A stretch of DNA of 64,000 bases from Desulfitobacterium sp050251735. GTDB taxonomy: Bacteria; Bacillota; Desulfitobacteriia; Desulfitobacteriales; Desulfitobacteriaceae. Positions 42,833 through 52,124 of this stretch are shown here, in pieces. Below the pieces are notes generated by a model. It worked only from the letters and a program-made list of their open reading frames with translations. It was not told the origin of the DNA and made no database searches. Location of the stretch: assembly GCA_050251735.1 (NCBI GenBank), contig JBFWMF010000003.1:1-64000 (forward strand), in the 5' to 3' direction. Every line of letters starts with the position of its first letter. Position 1 is the first letter of the stretch. Both the position numbers and the translations under genes were made by a program.

Positions 42833-42918
42833 AAAATTTTAAAATATTATTCCTCAGTGTGTATTATCGCACTGAAAATAAGCTTGTGCTTTCCCTTGCC
42901 TAGCAAAGGTGAACCCTC

Positions 42919-43656
42919 TTAATCCTCGGCGACCGCTTGTGCAACATAAGCAGTGGTCAGGACTGTAAAGACGTAGGATTGAATCGCTCCGATAAATACG
43001 CTGAAAGCAAGCCAGATTGCATCGGGTAAAACCCCGCCTAAGACCCAAATTCCAGGTAGCATCAGAATAACTGAAATGAGGACCTCCCCAGCATAGATAT
43101 TCCCGAAAAGACGGAAAGCCAGGGTCATGGGCTTCGACAACAAGTCAACCACATGGATAATTGAGAACACAGGATGAGGCTCTACAAAGTGATGGAAATA
43201 ATGAGCTCCTTTGTGCTTAATTCCCATATAAATAACCAAAATCATGGTCATAATGGCTAAAGCTAACGTCGTATTGATGTCCGCAGTCGGTGACATTAGT
43301 GCTGCCCCAGCAAAGATGTGATTAAGATGAGCAAACTCTACATTGTGTAGAAGTCCAAAAGTAAAGTTTGGAATTAAGCCAAACATATTGGAGAAAAAGA
43401 CAAACAAAATTAAGGTAACCAAATAACCGAGAAGTGGTTTCCCCTTTTCATAGTCCATGTTATCAGATATGAGTTTACGAACAAAATCGATAATCCATTC
43501 CAAAACATTTTGCATTTTCCCTGGTTTGCCGCTGGTCAGGTGGCGAACTCCTGAGAGTACAAAAACTAAAATAATTGCCATCACTATCCAGGTCATGACT
43601 AGGGTCTTTCCATGAAGGGTAAATCCCCCAATCTCCCATAATACAGTTTCATGCAT
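42919..43656 (-). CDS. atpB: F0F1 ATP synthase subunit a
   Basis: A 245-residue membrane subunit with five or six helices that forms the ion half-channels. The essential Arg is in SKPMTLAFRLFGNIYAGEV, and the C-terminal helix ends AIQSYVFTVLTTAYVAQAV. Normal length, start at ATG 43656 just after the atpI-like gene. Confidence 0.97.
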   Translation of the reverse strand: MHETVLWEIGGFTLHGKTLVMTWIVMAIILVFVLSGVRHLTSGKPGKMQNVLEWIIDFVRKLISDNMDYEKGKPLLGYLVTLILFVFFSNMFGLIPNFTFGLLHNVEFAHLNHIFAGAALMSPTADINTTLALAIMTMILVIYMGIKHKGAHYFHHFVEPHPVFSIIHVVDLLSKPMTLAFRLFGNIYAGEVLISVILMLPGIWVLGGVLPDAIWLAFSVFIGAIQSYVFTVLTTAYVAQAVAED

Positions 43657-43667
43657 TGTTCAACATT

Positions 43668-44036
43668 TCACCCCTTTCCACATTTCGTTATTTGTTTCAA
43701 GCTTGTAATGAGGAAAACTACAAGGCCTAAGGGAATCCCTAAAGCCAAAGGAAACAGCCAGTCCGGTTGAAACCGGCCCACTGCAACAACCGCTAAAGTA
43801 ACCATACCTAAACGTGCAAAAAAACTCCGACGCATCCGATTTACTGCGACGAAAACCTCGTCGTCTACGCTGCGCAGAGTATCCCTATGTAACAATAACG
43901 TGTAAAGAAATCCAAACCCATAGCCCAGGATTGCGCCAAAAAGGTCCGCATTTCCAGTCACTGCAATTCCCATAAGAATAAAAGAGGTACCTACCAGCAG
44001 GAGAAGAAAATTACTCTTTGTCATCCATAACGCCAA
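43668..44036 (-). CDS. atpI: ATP synthase subunit I (AtpI-like)
   Basis: A 122-residue protein with four predicted helices, located first but one in the atp operon. AtpI family proteins assist c-ring assembly or Mg2+ supply. Sequence motifs are weak, as in the family. It overlaps the preceding small gene by 26 bp. Confidence 0.8.
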   Translation of the reverse strand: MALWMTKSNFLLLLVGTSFILMGIAVTGNADLFGAILGYGFGFLYTLLLHRDTLRSVDDEVFVAVNRMRRSFFARLGMVTLAVVAVGRFQPDWLFPLALGIPLGLVVFLITSLKQITKCGKG

Positions 44037-44268
44037 ACTTTCTCAGTGTAACAACCAAATAGCATCCTCCTAAAACCAAGCCCAAAAGCATCAACAAGAG
44101 TGAAAGCCAAGGCTCAGTTCCCAGACGTTGATCTAAAAACCGTCCCAGGAAAAATCCCCCGCCGACGAGTCCGGCAAGGGTCGTCGCAATACTCGTCCCG
44201 AAAGCCATTGCCCTGAGTACAGTCCTGCGCGATTCACCCATCTTTGTTTCCCTTCTCAAGGTAATCAT
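44011..44268 (-). CDS. AtpZ/AtpQ-like F0F1-ATPase small subunit
   Basis: An 85-residue protein with two helices (about 25-45 and 55-75) and the glycine-rich LAGLVGGGFFLGRFLD motif of the F0F1-ATPase_gene1 (AtpZ) family, proposed to work with AtpI in Mg2+/Ca2+ transport or assembly. It is the first gene of the atp operon. The translation start could be internal (MGESRRTV at 44241) because the first codons are poorly conserved. Confidence 0.82.
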   Translation of the reverse strand: MITLRRETKMGESRRTVLRAMAFGTSIATTLAGLVGGGFFLGRFLDQRLGTEPWLSLLLMLLGLVLGGCYLVVTLRKFGVMDDKE

Positions 44269-44427
44269 AATAAAAGAGTATTAAATATTTTTCGTCTATT
44301 CAATATAATAACAACATTTACCTTTTATAGCAACAAACATAAATAATTTAACTTGTGCACAAAATCCAACCCTTTGTTAGCTATATAAAGAAGAATATAA
44401 CGAATTTCGCATTCTTTCAAGCATTTT

Positions 44428-45570
44428 CTAAGAAAGATATTTAACCAGAGCTGCAACGATTCGTTCCGAAGCTTGGCCATCTCCATAAGGATTTGTGGCA
44501 TGAGCCATCTGCTGATATCCATCTCTGTCCGATAAAAGGCGGTCAAGTTCCTCAAACACTTTCTCGTAGGAAGTCCCAACTAAGGCTACGGTACCCGCCT
44601 CCACTGCCTCAGGTCTTTCCGTTGTGTCACGAACCACCAAAACAGGTACTCCCAATGAGGGTGCTTCTTCCTGAATCCCGCCGGAGTCTGTCAATATGAT
44701 ATTCGCTTGGGCCATCAAATTCACAAAGGGTTCATAATCCATGGGCTCAATCAAGTGAACCCGGGAGTTGTGCCCCAAGACTTCCTCGACGACTTGGCGA
44801 ACCGAAGGATTCTTATGGACCGGAAATACAACATATGTATCTGGATAATGATCCAAAACAGCTGCTAAGGCACGATAAATCTGTCGCATCGGTTCCCCAA
44901 GGTTTTCCCGGCGATGGGTCGTGACAAGAATCATACGCTGTTCTTCATTTGATTTTAATAGGCTCCTGAGGCTCGGATCTGCAAAGGTATAGTCTGACTT
45001 AACGGTTTTCAGCAAGGCATCAATCACAGTATTCCCCGTAACAAAGACCTTCGACCGGTCGACCCCTTCATGCAATAAATTATCTTTAGCTGTTGTGGTA
45101 GGAGCAAAATGCAAATCGGCCAGAGCTCCAGCCAATTTACGATTCATTTCCTCCGGAAATGGGGAGTATTTATGACCTGTGCGTAAGCCTGCCTCCACAT
45201 GACCAATGGGAACATGTGCATAATAAGCAGCTAAAGCCGCCACAAAAGTAGTGGTAGTATCTCCATGCACCAAGACGAGATCCGGCTTAGCTTTCTCTAG
45301 GACTTCTTTAAGTCCATCAAGAGCTCGGGTCGTTATATCTGTTAAGGTCTGTCCCGCTTGCATAAGATTGAGATCATAATCCGGTTGTATTTTAAATAAA
45401 TCCAAGACCTGATCCAGCATTTCTCTATGTTGGGCAGTCACTGCGACCTCACAGCTGAGACTTAATTTTCTTAAGGCCTGAACGACGGGAGCCATCTTAA
45501 TAGCTTCGGGTCGTGTCCCAAAGACCACCATCACCTTTTTACCTTCCACCTGTATACGCTCCTTTAACAC
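44428..45570 (-). CDS. wecB: UDP-N-acetylglucosamine 2-epimerase
   Basis: A 380-residue non-hydrolysing epimerase of the GT-B fold. It begins VMVVFGTRPEAIKMAPVVQA and has the UDP-binding VHGDTTTTFVAALAA, HVEAGLRTGH and TDSGGIQEEAPSLGVPVLVV motifs. It makes UDP-ManNAc for teichoic acid or other surface glycans. It lies between comEB and the atp operon, the usual place in Clostridia. Confidence 0.95.
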   Translation of the reverse strand: MLKERIQVEGKKVMVVFGTRPEAIKMAPVVQALRKLSLSCEVAVTAQHREMLDQVLDLFKIQPDYDLNLMQAGQTLTDITTRALDGLKEVLEKAKPDLVLVHGDTTTTFVAALAAYYAHVPIGHVEAGLRTGHKYSPFPEEMNRKLAGALADLHFAPTTTAKDNLLHEGVDRSKVFVTGNTVIDALLKTVKSDYTFADPSLRSLLKSNEEQRMILVTTHRRENLGEPMRQIYRALAAVLDHYPDTYVVFPVHKNPSVRQVVEEVLGHNSRVHLIEPMDYEPFVNLMAQANIILTDSGGIQEEAPSLGVPVLVVRDTTERPEAVEAGTVALVGTSYEKVFEELDRLLSDRDGYQQMAHATNPYGDGQASERIVAALVKYLS

Positions 45571-45588
45571 CTGGGGCTCGGTTCATTC

Positions 45589-46059
45589 CTAGCCCTCCGA
45601 TTCCTGAGGATTGAGCTGAACAAGCTCCAATTCCGCTTCCGTTGCCAACTCTAAAGCTAAACTATCCGGATAAGGGTAAAGATAGAACACTCGCTCAATT
45701 CCTGCATTGATAAGAAGTTTGGTGCAAAGAACACAGGGCTGGACTGTTGTGTAGATATCTGCGCCATTAATGACAACCCCATGTTTGGCAGCTTGAACTA
45801 AGGCATTTTGCTCGGCATGAACAGCCCGGCAGATCTCCGCTCTCTCACCCGAGGGTATGCCGAGCTGCTGCCTGAGACAACCTTTCTCGGCACAATGGCT
45901 CAACCCTGAGGGGCTACCGTTATAACCCGTGCTCAGAATCTGCTTATCCTTCACGATCACAGCCCCCACTTGGCGCCGCAAGCAAGTCGATCGCCCCGCT
46001 ACGACCTGTGCCATCTGCATGAAATATTCATCCCAACTGGGTCGTTCTATCTTTTTCAT
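45589..46059 (-). CDS. comEB: dCMP deaminase (ComEB-like)
   Basis: A 156-residue cytidine/deoxycytidylate deaminase. The zinc site is made of CRAVHAEQNAL (His and catalytic Glu) and the PCVLC pair. An extra N-terminal Cys/His zone (HCAEKGCLRQQ) is typical of dCMP deaminases. It supplies dUMP for thymidylate. It overlaps upp by 4 bp. Confidence 0.92.
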   Translation of the reverse strand: MKKIERPSWDEYFMQMAQVVAGRSTCLRRQVGAVIVKDKQILSTGYNGSPSGLSHCAEKGCLRQQLGIPSGERAEICRAVHAEQNALVQAAKHGVVINGADIYTTVQPCVLCTKLLINAGIERVFYLYPYPDSLALELATEAELELVQLNPQESEG

Positions 46060-46685
46060 TTAGTTCCAAACAACCGATCCCCGGCATCTCCGAGGCCCGG
46101 AATAATATAACCATGATCATTCAGATGGTCATCCACGGCCGCCACAAAAATATCCACATCATCATGATAGGATTGAACCTCACGAATGCCTTCCGGAGCA
46201 GCAATCAAGCACATCAGCTTAATATGCTTAGCCCCACGCTCCTTCAAAAAGGTGATGGCTGCTGTAGCCGACCCTCCCGTTGCCAACATAGGATCGATCA
46301 CAATCAGATCACGCTCTTCGACATCGGTAGGGAGCTTACAGTAATACTCCACCGGCTTAAGGGTCTCCGGATCACGATAAAGTCCCACATGGCCTACCTT
46401 AGCCGTGGGGATAAGCTTTAGCATACCATCGACCATGCCTAAACCAGCCCGCAAAATTGGAATCAAGCCGACTTTTCTGCCGGCAATTGCTTTGGCCTTC
46501 ATGGTAGCCACGGGAGTTTTCACCTCGACGTCTTGGAGGGGAAAATCTCTAGTGACTTCATACGCCATGAGCATCGCCACTTCTTCCACTAGCTCGCGGA
46601 AGTCTTTGGAGCCTGTATTTTCATCACGGATGAGGGATAATTTATGCTGTATTAAGGGATGGTCCAGAACATGAACTTTTGCCAT
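46056..46685 (-). CDS. upp: Uracil phosphoribosyltransferase
   Basis: A 209-residue salvage enzyme making UMP from uracil and PRPP. The PRPP-binding loop is VIDPMLATGGSATAAITFLK, and the C-terminal uracil-binding end is YIIPGLGDAGDRLFGTK. ATG 46685 with GGAG nine bases upstream is preferred over the upstream TTG frame. It directly follows glyA. Confidence 0.96.
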   Translation of the reverse strand: MAKVHVLDHPLIQHKLSLIRDENTGSKDFRELVEEVAMLMAYEVTRDFPLQDVEVKTPVATMKAKAIAGRKVGLIPILRAGLGMVDGMLKLIPTAKVGHVGLYRDPETLKPVEYYCKLPTDVEERDLIVIDPMLATGGSATAAITFLKERGAKHIKLMCLIAAPEGIREVQSYHDDVDIFVAAVDDHLNDHGYIIPGLGDAGDRLFGTK

Positions 46686-46697
46686 GGTTGTCAACTC

Positions 46698-47951
46698 CTA
46701 ATCTAGATTGGAATAGAGTGGAAATTCTGCGCAAAGTCCAGCAACAATTTCTCTGGCCTTGGCGGCTCCTTTTTCATTACGCTCAGATAATGCACAATCG
46801 ATAGCTTCAGCGATTTTCTTCATAGCTTCAGCATCCATCCCCCGACTTGTGACGGCAGGAGTACCAATACGGATACCACTGGTCACTGTGGGGCTAGCTG
46901 TATCATAAGGAATGGTATTTTTATTTACGGTTATCCCGACCTCATCCAAAATAGACTCTGCTTCTTTTCCCGTCAACCCTTTCGGCCTTACATCCACTAA
47001 CATAAGATGGTTATCCGTACCGCCGGAAACTAAGCGGAAACCTTTATCAGCCAGAGCGGCAGCTAGAACTTTGGCATTCTCCACAATCCGCTTTTGGTAT
47101 TCCATAAATTCGGGTTTTAAAGCTTCCCCAAATGCCACAGCCTTGGCAGCAATGACATGCATCAAAGGACCGCCTTGGATTCCTGGGAAGATAGCCTTAT
47201 CAATAGCCTTAGCAAATTCCTCTTTACAGAGAATGAGTCCGCCCCGAGGTCCCCGGAGGGTTTTATGAGTGGTGGTGGTCACAAAATGAGCATAAGGAAC
47301 GGGGTTCTGATGAAGTCCTACAGCCACCAGTCCGGCAATATGAGCCATATCCACCATCAAGTAGGCACCTACTGCATCGGCAATCTCCCGTAATTGAGCA
47401 AAGTCGATTTGGCGAGGATAGGCACTAGCACCGGCCACAATAAGCTTCGGCTGGTGTTCAAGTGCCAGCTTGCGCACTACATCATAATCGATAGTCTCTG
47501 TTTCGGGATTCACACCATAAGCCACGAAATTGTAATATACTCCTGAAAGATTGACCGGGCTACCATGGGTTAAATGACCACCATGGGATAAATTCATACC
47601 AAGGACGGTGTCCCCAGGTTTTAATATAGCGAAGTATACAGCGGTATTCGCTTGGGCGCCGGAATGCGGCTGTACATTGGCATGCTCAGCACCAAAAAGC
47701 TTCTTCACGCGCTCCCGCGCTAAATCCTCAACGATATCCACATATTCACAGCCGCCATAATAGCGCTTACCCGGATATCCTTCAGCATACTTATTGGTTA
47801 ATACTGAGCCTTGAGCTGCCATAACGGCACGGCTGACAAAGTTCTCTGAGGCAATCAACTCAATTTTATCGCGTTGTCTCTCCTCTTCTTGGGCGATAGC
47901 CTTTGCTACCTCGGGGTCTTGAGGGAGAATCCATTCCTTAATATAATCCAT
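46698..47951 (-). CDS. glyA: Serine hydroxymethyltransferase
   Basis: A 417-residue PLP enzyme converting serine and tetrahydrofolate to glycine and methylene-THF. The PLP Lys is in VTTTTHKTLRGPRGG. The N-terminus has IELIASENFVS. ATG 47951 with GGAG upstream gives the standard length, while the longer frame adds seven residues. Part of the conserved ywlG-glyA-upp group. Confidence 0.96.
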   Translation of the reverse strand: MDYIKEWILPQDPEVAKAIAQEEERQRDKIELIASENFVSRAVMAAQGSVLTNKYAEGYPGKRYYGGCEYVDIVEDLARERVKKLFGAEHANVQPHSGAQANTAVYFAILKPGDTVLGMNLSHGGHLTHGSPVNLSGVYYNFVAYGVNPETETIDYDVVRKLALEHQPKLIVAGASAYPRQIDFAQLREIADAVGAYLMVDMAHIAGLVAVGLHQNPVPYAHFVTTTTHKTLRGPRGGLILCKEEFAKAIDKAIFPGIQGGPLMHVIAAKAVAFGEALKPEFMEYQKRIVENAKVLAAALADKGFRLVSGGTDNHLMLVDVRPKGLTGKEAESILDEVGITVNKNTIPYDTASPTVTSGIRIGTPAVTSRGMDAEAMKKIAEAIDCALSERNEKGAAKAREIVAGLCAEFPLYSNLD

Positions 47952-47996
47952 ATTTCCCACTCCTACTTCCAATTTTTCATCCTTATTCCTGTCCCT

Positions 47997-48572
47997 TTAG
48001 GCCATGGGATACATAGCCCTGGGACCGCCGATGAGCCGCGGTCTTGTCTTAGCCATAGTGAGATGTGCGTGCCCAATTTCCTTGATCGTGGGCCGGATAG
48101 GTACCACTACCGGACGCAGATGCATGCCGATAAACGTATCCCCCACATCGATCCCAGCGTGTCCGCGGATGGTTTCCACCATCATGGGGGATTGAAAGCT
48201 CTGCCAAGCATTGACGGCCATCGATCCTCCGGCCTGTAATGAGGGTACGACCGTGACCGGATCCAGACCATACTGTTCAATACATGCCTCTTCAACCAGC
48301 AAAGCACGATTGAGGTGCTCGCAAGCTTGGATGGCCAAATAAATCTCCTTTTGCTTAACTCTTGCCAATAAGGGAGGAAGAAGGGCCTCAGCTACTTCAG
48401 CGCTGCTTGCCTTCCCAATGTGATGTCCCATGACTTCACTGGTACTGCAACCGAGCACAAGTATGTGCCGGGGTTTTAAATTTGCCTGAGCAAAAAATTC
48501 CTCCAGCACTTGATTCCAATCTTTAATGATATCCCCAAAATTCATTGTTACTGCCTCCGGTGTTAAATACAT
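47997..48572 (-). CDS. ywlG: YwlG/DUF436 family protein
   Basis: A 191-residue protein of the TIGR01440 family found beside rpiB, glyA and upp in Firmicutes. It includes HILVLGCSTSEVMGHHIGKA and HAGIDVGDTFIGMHLRPVVV. Its function is unknown. Its start overlaps the rpiB end by 10 bp. Confidence 0.88.
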   Translation of the reverse strand: MYLTPEAVTMNFGDIIKDWNQVLEEFFAQANLKPRHILVLGCSTSEVMGHHIGKASSAEVAEALLPPLLARVKQKEIYLAIQACEHLNRALLVEEACIEQYGLDPVTVVPSLQAGGSMAVNAWQSFQSPMMVETIRGHAGIDVGDTFIGMHLRPVVVPIRPTIKEIGHAHLTMAKTRPRLIGGPRAMYPMA

Positions 48573-49012
48573 TCTCCCTTTTCAATGGCTGTGATCAAAT
48601 CCACCCGACGAGCATGTCGCCCACCGGCAAAAGGAGTCTTGATAAAAATATCAACGATATCTAAGGCCAGTCCCACCCCAGTGACTCGTCCACCGAGTCC
48701 TAAAACATTCGCATTATTATGTTCCCTAGCCATCCGAGCCGAGTAGGTCTCTGTGCAGACAGCCGCGCGAATTCCCGGCACCTTGTTAGCGGCAATGGAT
48801 ATCCCTAAGCCTGTCCCACAAACAACAACACCTAAATCCGCTTTACCGGTGTTTATCGCATCACCCACAAGAAATCCATACTTTGGATAATCCACTGAAT
48901 CCTTTGAGTTCGTGCCGCAATCATAAACTTCAATACCTTGATTCTCTAAATAGGCTCGGATTTCGTTTTTGAGTTCGAACCCGCCATGATCTGCTCCTAA
49001 GGCGATTTTCAA
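48563..49012 (-). CDS. rpiB: Ribose-5-phosphate isomerase B
   Basis: A 149-residue RpiB/LacAB enzyme of the pentose phosphate pathway. It begins KIALGADHGGFELK, carries the catalytic Cys in VVCGTGLGISIAANK and ends near HARRVDLITAIE. A TTG start at 49012 behind GGAGGTGTGTGACC gives the family length. The ATG at 49072 would add 20 unrelated residues. Confidence 0.94.
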   Translation of the reverse strand: MKIALGADHGGFELKNEIRAYLENQGIEVYDCGTNSKDSVDYPKYGFLVGDAINTGKADLGVVVCGTGLGISIAANKVPGIRAAVCTETYSARMAREHNNANVLGLGGRVTGVGLALDIVDIFIKTPFAGGRHARRVDLITAIEKGECI

Positions 49013-49125
49013 GGTCACACACCTCCATGTTCTATTGCATTTTTCTACATTAATGAGGCAATCCCTGCTCACCCAATGAAAAAAGAGTTTTCATATAATT
49101 TACAAAAAGGATAGTTAGAGAATAT

Positions 49126-49171
49126 GCTTGGTTTTACGCCAAGCTAATAATCATCAACCAAACTGATGATT
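49126..49171 (-). other. Two adjacent hairpins between ywlE and rpiB
   Basis: GCTTGG/CCAAGC around a short loop (49126-49144) and AATCATCA/TGATGATT (49149-49171) lie about 45 bp past the ywlE stop. There is no good T-run directly after them on the minus strand, so they may only attenuate or protect the message. Confidence 0.45.
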
Positions 49172-49212
49172 CTCGCCTATTAGTTTATCCATAAATATTC
49201 AACCCTATTACC

Positions 49213-49659
49213 TTAATGAGCCTCAAGGCCCGCCTTGACCTCATAAAGTAAGGTCTCTATTTCTTGAGCACATTGTCGATAAGTCTCAACGCTACCGCCC
49301 CAGGGGTCACGGACATCCTGATATTTCCCTCGGCTATGCCAAGCCCCCAGTCGCTTGACTTTCGAGCTCCATTCCGGAAATGCATCTCTAAGCTGCCTCT
49401 CATGAGCTTGAGTCATGGGAATAATCCAATCGGCTGAGGCAAGAATATCTCTACTCACAGCTCGAGCCTGATGAGAGGTGATATCAATGCCCTTTTCCTT
49501 TAACACTTGAATGGCCTTGATATTCGCATGATCTCCCCCCCAAGCAGCAAGACCAGCTGATTCTACTTCAACTCCCGGTCCCAAAAGCTGTCTTGCCAAG
49601 CCTTCGGCCATGGGGCTACGGCATGTATTTCCAGTACATACAAAGACAATTCGCACCAT
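49213..49659 (-). CDS. ywlE: Low-molecular-weight protein tyrosine (arginine) phosphatase, YwlE-like
   Basis: A 148-residue LMW phosphatase. P-loop VFVCTGNTCRSPMAEGL is at the N-terminus. The variable position is Thr (CTGNTCR), as in YwlE-type arginine phosphatases, rather than the Ile of tyrosine phosphatases (CxGNICR). The general acid Asp is in DVRDPWGG. Start ATG 49659 is set by the P-loop position; the 235-residue frame is an overlap with mntP. Confidence 0.93.
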   Translation of the reverse strand: MVRIVFVCTGNTCRSPMAEGLARQLLGPGVEVESAGLAAWGGDHANIKAIQVLKEKGIDITSHQARAVSRDILASADWIIPMTQAHERQLRDAFPEWSSKVKRLGAWHSRGKYQDVRDPWGGSVETYRQCAQEIETLLYEVKAGLEAH

Positions 49660-49667
49660 GATTACTC

Positions 49668-50255
49668 CTATCCCAATAGCATCCTTATCCCAATCATCAC
49701 GAGTACGAGACCACCCATGGCCTCGGCTCGTTTTCCTAACCAAGAGCCCACATAGCGACCAAGCACTAGACCGCTGCCCATCATAATTCCGGCAACCGTT
49801 CCCATCACCAATACGGTAAGCCCAATCCGGCTGTCCACCGTTCCTAACGAAAATCCCACGCTGAGAGCGTCTAAACTTACGCTGGCTGCTAAGGCATATA
49901 ACCCTACCCCGCTTAAGCATATCCCCGCTGGTAGCTGCTGTTGATGCAGAGCCTTTCTTGCTCTAGATAGAGGAATACACTCCGGCTCCGGCCTCCAGAC
50001 ATGAAAGAGCATCCTCCCGCCCAGCCATAACAGGACAAGTGAGCCAATTCCTTTTGCTAAATAGCCCAGAAACAGCCCCAGAGTTTGGCCCAAGAGCAGG
50101 CCTCCTAAGGGCATAAACACGTGAAAGACTGCTACCAGCAAGGAAAGTCGAAGGGTCATGCGTTTTCCGACTCCCACTAGGCCAATGGCTAAGGCTAGAC
50201 TAAAGGCGTCTGCGCCTAAGGCCACAGATAGTGCTAAGATCCAGGCAAGATTCAA
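49668..50255 (-). CDS. mntP: MntP-family putative manganese efflux pump
   Basis: A 195-residue protein with six helices and the duplicated MntP motif: ALGADAFSLALAIGL near residue 12 and AASVSLDALSVGFSLGT near 124, each with the helix Asp required for Mn2+ export. It starts at TTG 50255 behind GGAGG. A perfect 12-bp inverted repeat lies about 25-55 bp upstream. I see no clear yybP-ykoY riboswitch. Confidence 0.88.
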   Translation of the reverse strand: MNLAWILALSVALGADAFSLALAIGLVGVGKRMTLRLSLLVAVFHVFMPLGGLLLGQTLGLFLGYLAKGIGSLVLLWLGGRMLFHVWRPEPECIPLSRARKALHQQQLPAGICLSGVGLYALAASVSLDALSVGFSLGTVDSRIGLTVLVMGTVAGIMMGSGLVLGRYVGSWLGKRAEAMGGLVLVMIGIRMLLG

Positions 50256-50278
50256 TCCCCATTCCTCCTGTTCGAGGT

Positions 50279-50310
50279 ATAGAATACAAAATGGCGTCTT
50301 TGTATTCTAT
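50279..50310. promoter_or_regulatory. Perfect inverted repeat upstream of mntP
   Basis: ATAGAATACAAA and TTTGTATTCTAT are perfect 12-bp arms around an 8-nt loop, 24-55 bp before the mntP start. No T-run follows on the minus strand. It could be an operator (possibly metal-responsive) or a 5'-leader hairpin. Confidence 0.6.
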
Positions 50311-50372
50311 GCTGGGGGCGGGGCTTACATGAATCATGAATCCTTTTGCTATAGATGTTCGTGGAGGAGGCT

Positions 50373-51018
50373 TCTCCAGGATTTTGCTATACACGTTCGC
50401 TCAGAAAGCTGCGCGCACCCGTTCTAATCACTCAAGCTCTCCGCTCCGAAAGGTGCCCAGCCAAATCGCCATCCTTGGCTCTATGGCTGGTTGGAAACGT
50501 CCTGTTTCCAACCTTTCTCCGCTGCAAGCTTTTCGCGAAGAACGGGTAGCTGCTCGCTTTGAAGTCGCTCTCTTCCGTATATCAAAATCCTTGGGTCAGG
50601 CTTCTTAGGAATTGCCCGAGGAACTCGAGTTTGCTTTTTCAGCCTAGAACTGGAGCTTCTGGGGGCTCCGCTAAGGCAGAGCACACGAAGCGCTTCTTTC
50701 AAAAAGAGACCCGTGAGCGCAGCTTCACGCACAAGAACGAATGATTTTCACTGTGTATAAGGCAGCTAAGGCTTCTGCTTCGCTCACTCACCATAAGCCA
50801 AGCTTTCTTTAAGCGGAGGGGTGGTCAGGCGAACGATGCTTTCGTTGCATAACGGAGCCGCCGGTTGCTTGGACATGGATGTCCTGATGCCGCGAGCACA
50901 TGGACGTGCAGGAGCGGCCACATCAGGTATTACCCTGAGGTTTGGCGTAGTTGCGACGAAAGCGAGTTTGCCAGCCCCGGAGCTACTGAGTGAGTGTTGT
51001 GCGTGAAGCTGCGCGACC
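50373..51018. repeat. Structured non-coding repeat element, copy A
   Basis: A 646-bp stretch that is about 85-90% similar to 60387-61099 in the same orientation. No protein-like frame is shared by the two copies. Stems predicted in both include GAAAGG/CCTTTC (50448-50453 with 50512-50517), CCAGCCA/TGGCTGG (50457-50463 with 50484-50490), GGAAAC/GTTTCC and GGACA/TGTCC (50871-50884). Several have paired changes in copy B. It lies between tsaC and mntP. The transcribed strand is not known. Confidence 0.8.
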
Positions 51019-51077
51019 CGAGCTATTCTGCAAAAACCCGCTTTGGCCAAGACCCAAACTTCAGCAAAACCGAAGGC

Positions 51078-52124
51078 CTACACCCGAAGCACCTTCTGTC
51101 CCGAAGCCTTAATCAGCCGATTCATAATCGCAAAGCCTAGACCCTTATCCGAGACCCCTTCGGCGAGAATGATATCCATACCCTGCTCATCGCAGAGCCT
51201 TAGGCCCTCGTAGAGATTACCGGCGACTTCTGCGGGATTGCTTTCTGAACCTAAGACGTAGAGCAGATCTGGTAAATGGTAGTGGAGCTCCGCTGCGCTC
51301 TCTAGGGTGCAGAGGATTCCCACTTTCTTCAAACGGGATTGTCCTTTGCGAATCTCCTCAACCATCTTGCGGATAACTTTTGCCCGTTCGCCGATGAGGA
51401 GGGTTAAGTCCCCTTTTGGGGCATAATGACGGTATTTCATACCAGGTGCCTTAGGAGCCTGTAGCTCGGAGGGGTGATCAACCGCCACTTCTCCCAGCAC
51501 CTCTTCCAGCTGTTCCTTAGTAATTCCTCCGGGGCGGAGAATGGTGGGCACTTCTCCGGTTAAATCTAAGACTGTGGATTCTACTCCCACCGCGCACGCT
51601 CCGGCATCCAGGATCAAGGGAATTTTGCCATTTAAGTCCTGCCAGACATGACTTCCCTTGGTCGGGCTGGGTTTTCCGGATAGGTTAGCACTGGGAGCGG
51701 CGATCGGAACCCCTGCTTCTTGAATCAACTGTAAGGCTACGGGATGCTTAGGCATGCGAATGCCCACGGTACCTAATCCACCACTTACCACATCCGGCAC
51801 TAAATCAGTCTTCGTCAGCACGAGGGTTAAAGGGCCCGGCCAAAACCGTTCCGCACAGAGGGCAGCTTGTGGAGTCCAATGTTCTGTCAATTTTTCGGCC
51901 ATACCCAAATCTGAGATGTGGGTAATGAGCGGATTATCTTGGGGTCGGCCCTTGACTCGGAAAATCTCCCGACAGGCCTCAGCATCCATGGCATTGGCCC
52001 CTAAGCCATACACCGTCTCGGTGGGTAAGGCGACCAGCTTTCCATCACGGATTAATTTTGCTCCCTCTTGAATCCATTGGAATTCAGGGTTTTGGGCATC
52101 GATAGCAACTCGTTTTGTTTCCAT
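51078..52124 (-). CDS. tsaC: L-threonylcarbamoyladenylate synthase (Sua5/TsaC)
   Basis: A 348-residue Sua5-type protein: YrdC domain (about 20-205) with VALPTETVYGLGANAMD and PSANLSGKPSPTKG, followed by a linker and a C-terminal Sua5 domain. It makes threonylcarbamoyl-AMP for the t6A37 tRNA modification. It is adjacent to prmC, sharing the base at the stop/start junction, as in Bacillus (ywlC). Confidence 0.95.
   Translation of the reverse strand: METKRVAIDAQNPEFQWIQEGAKLIRDGKLVALPTETVYGLGANAMDAEACREIFRVKGRPQDNPLITHISDLGMAEKLTEHWTPQAALCAERFWPGPLTLVLTKTDLVPDVVSGGLGTVGIRMPKHPVALQLIQEAGVPIAAPSANLSGKPSPTKGSHVWQDLNGKIPLILDAGACAVGVESTVLDLTGEVPTILRPGGITKEQLEEVLGEVAVDHPSELQAPKAPGMKYRHYAPKGDLTLLIGERAKVIRKMVEEIRKGQSRLKKVGILCTLESAAELHYHLPDLLYVLGSESNPAEVAGNLYEGLRLCDEQGMDIILAEGVSDKGLGFAIMNRLIKASGQKVLRV

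Noticed and set aside
50336..51050. Short frames on both strands in the repeat region
   Set aside because: None is conserved between the two copies, and the substitutions follow base pairing rather than codons.
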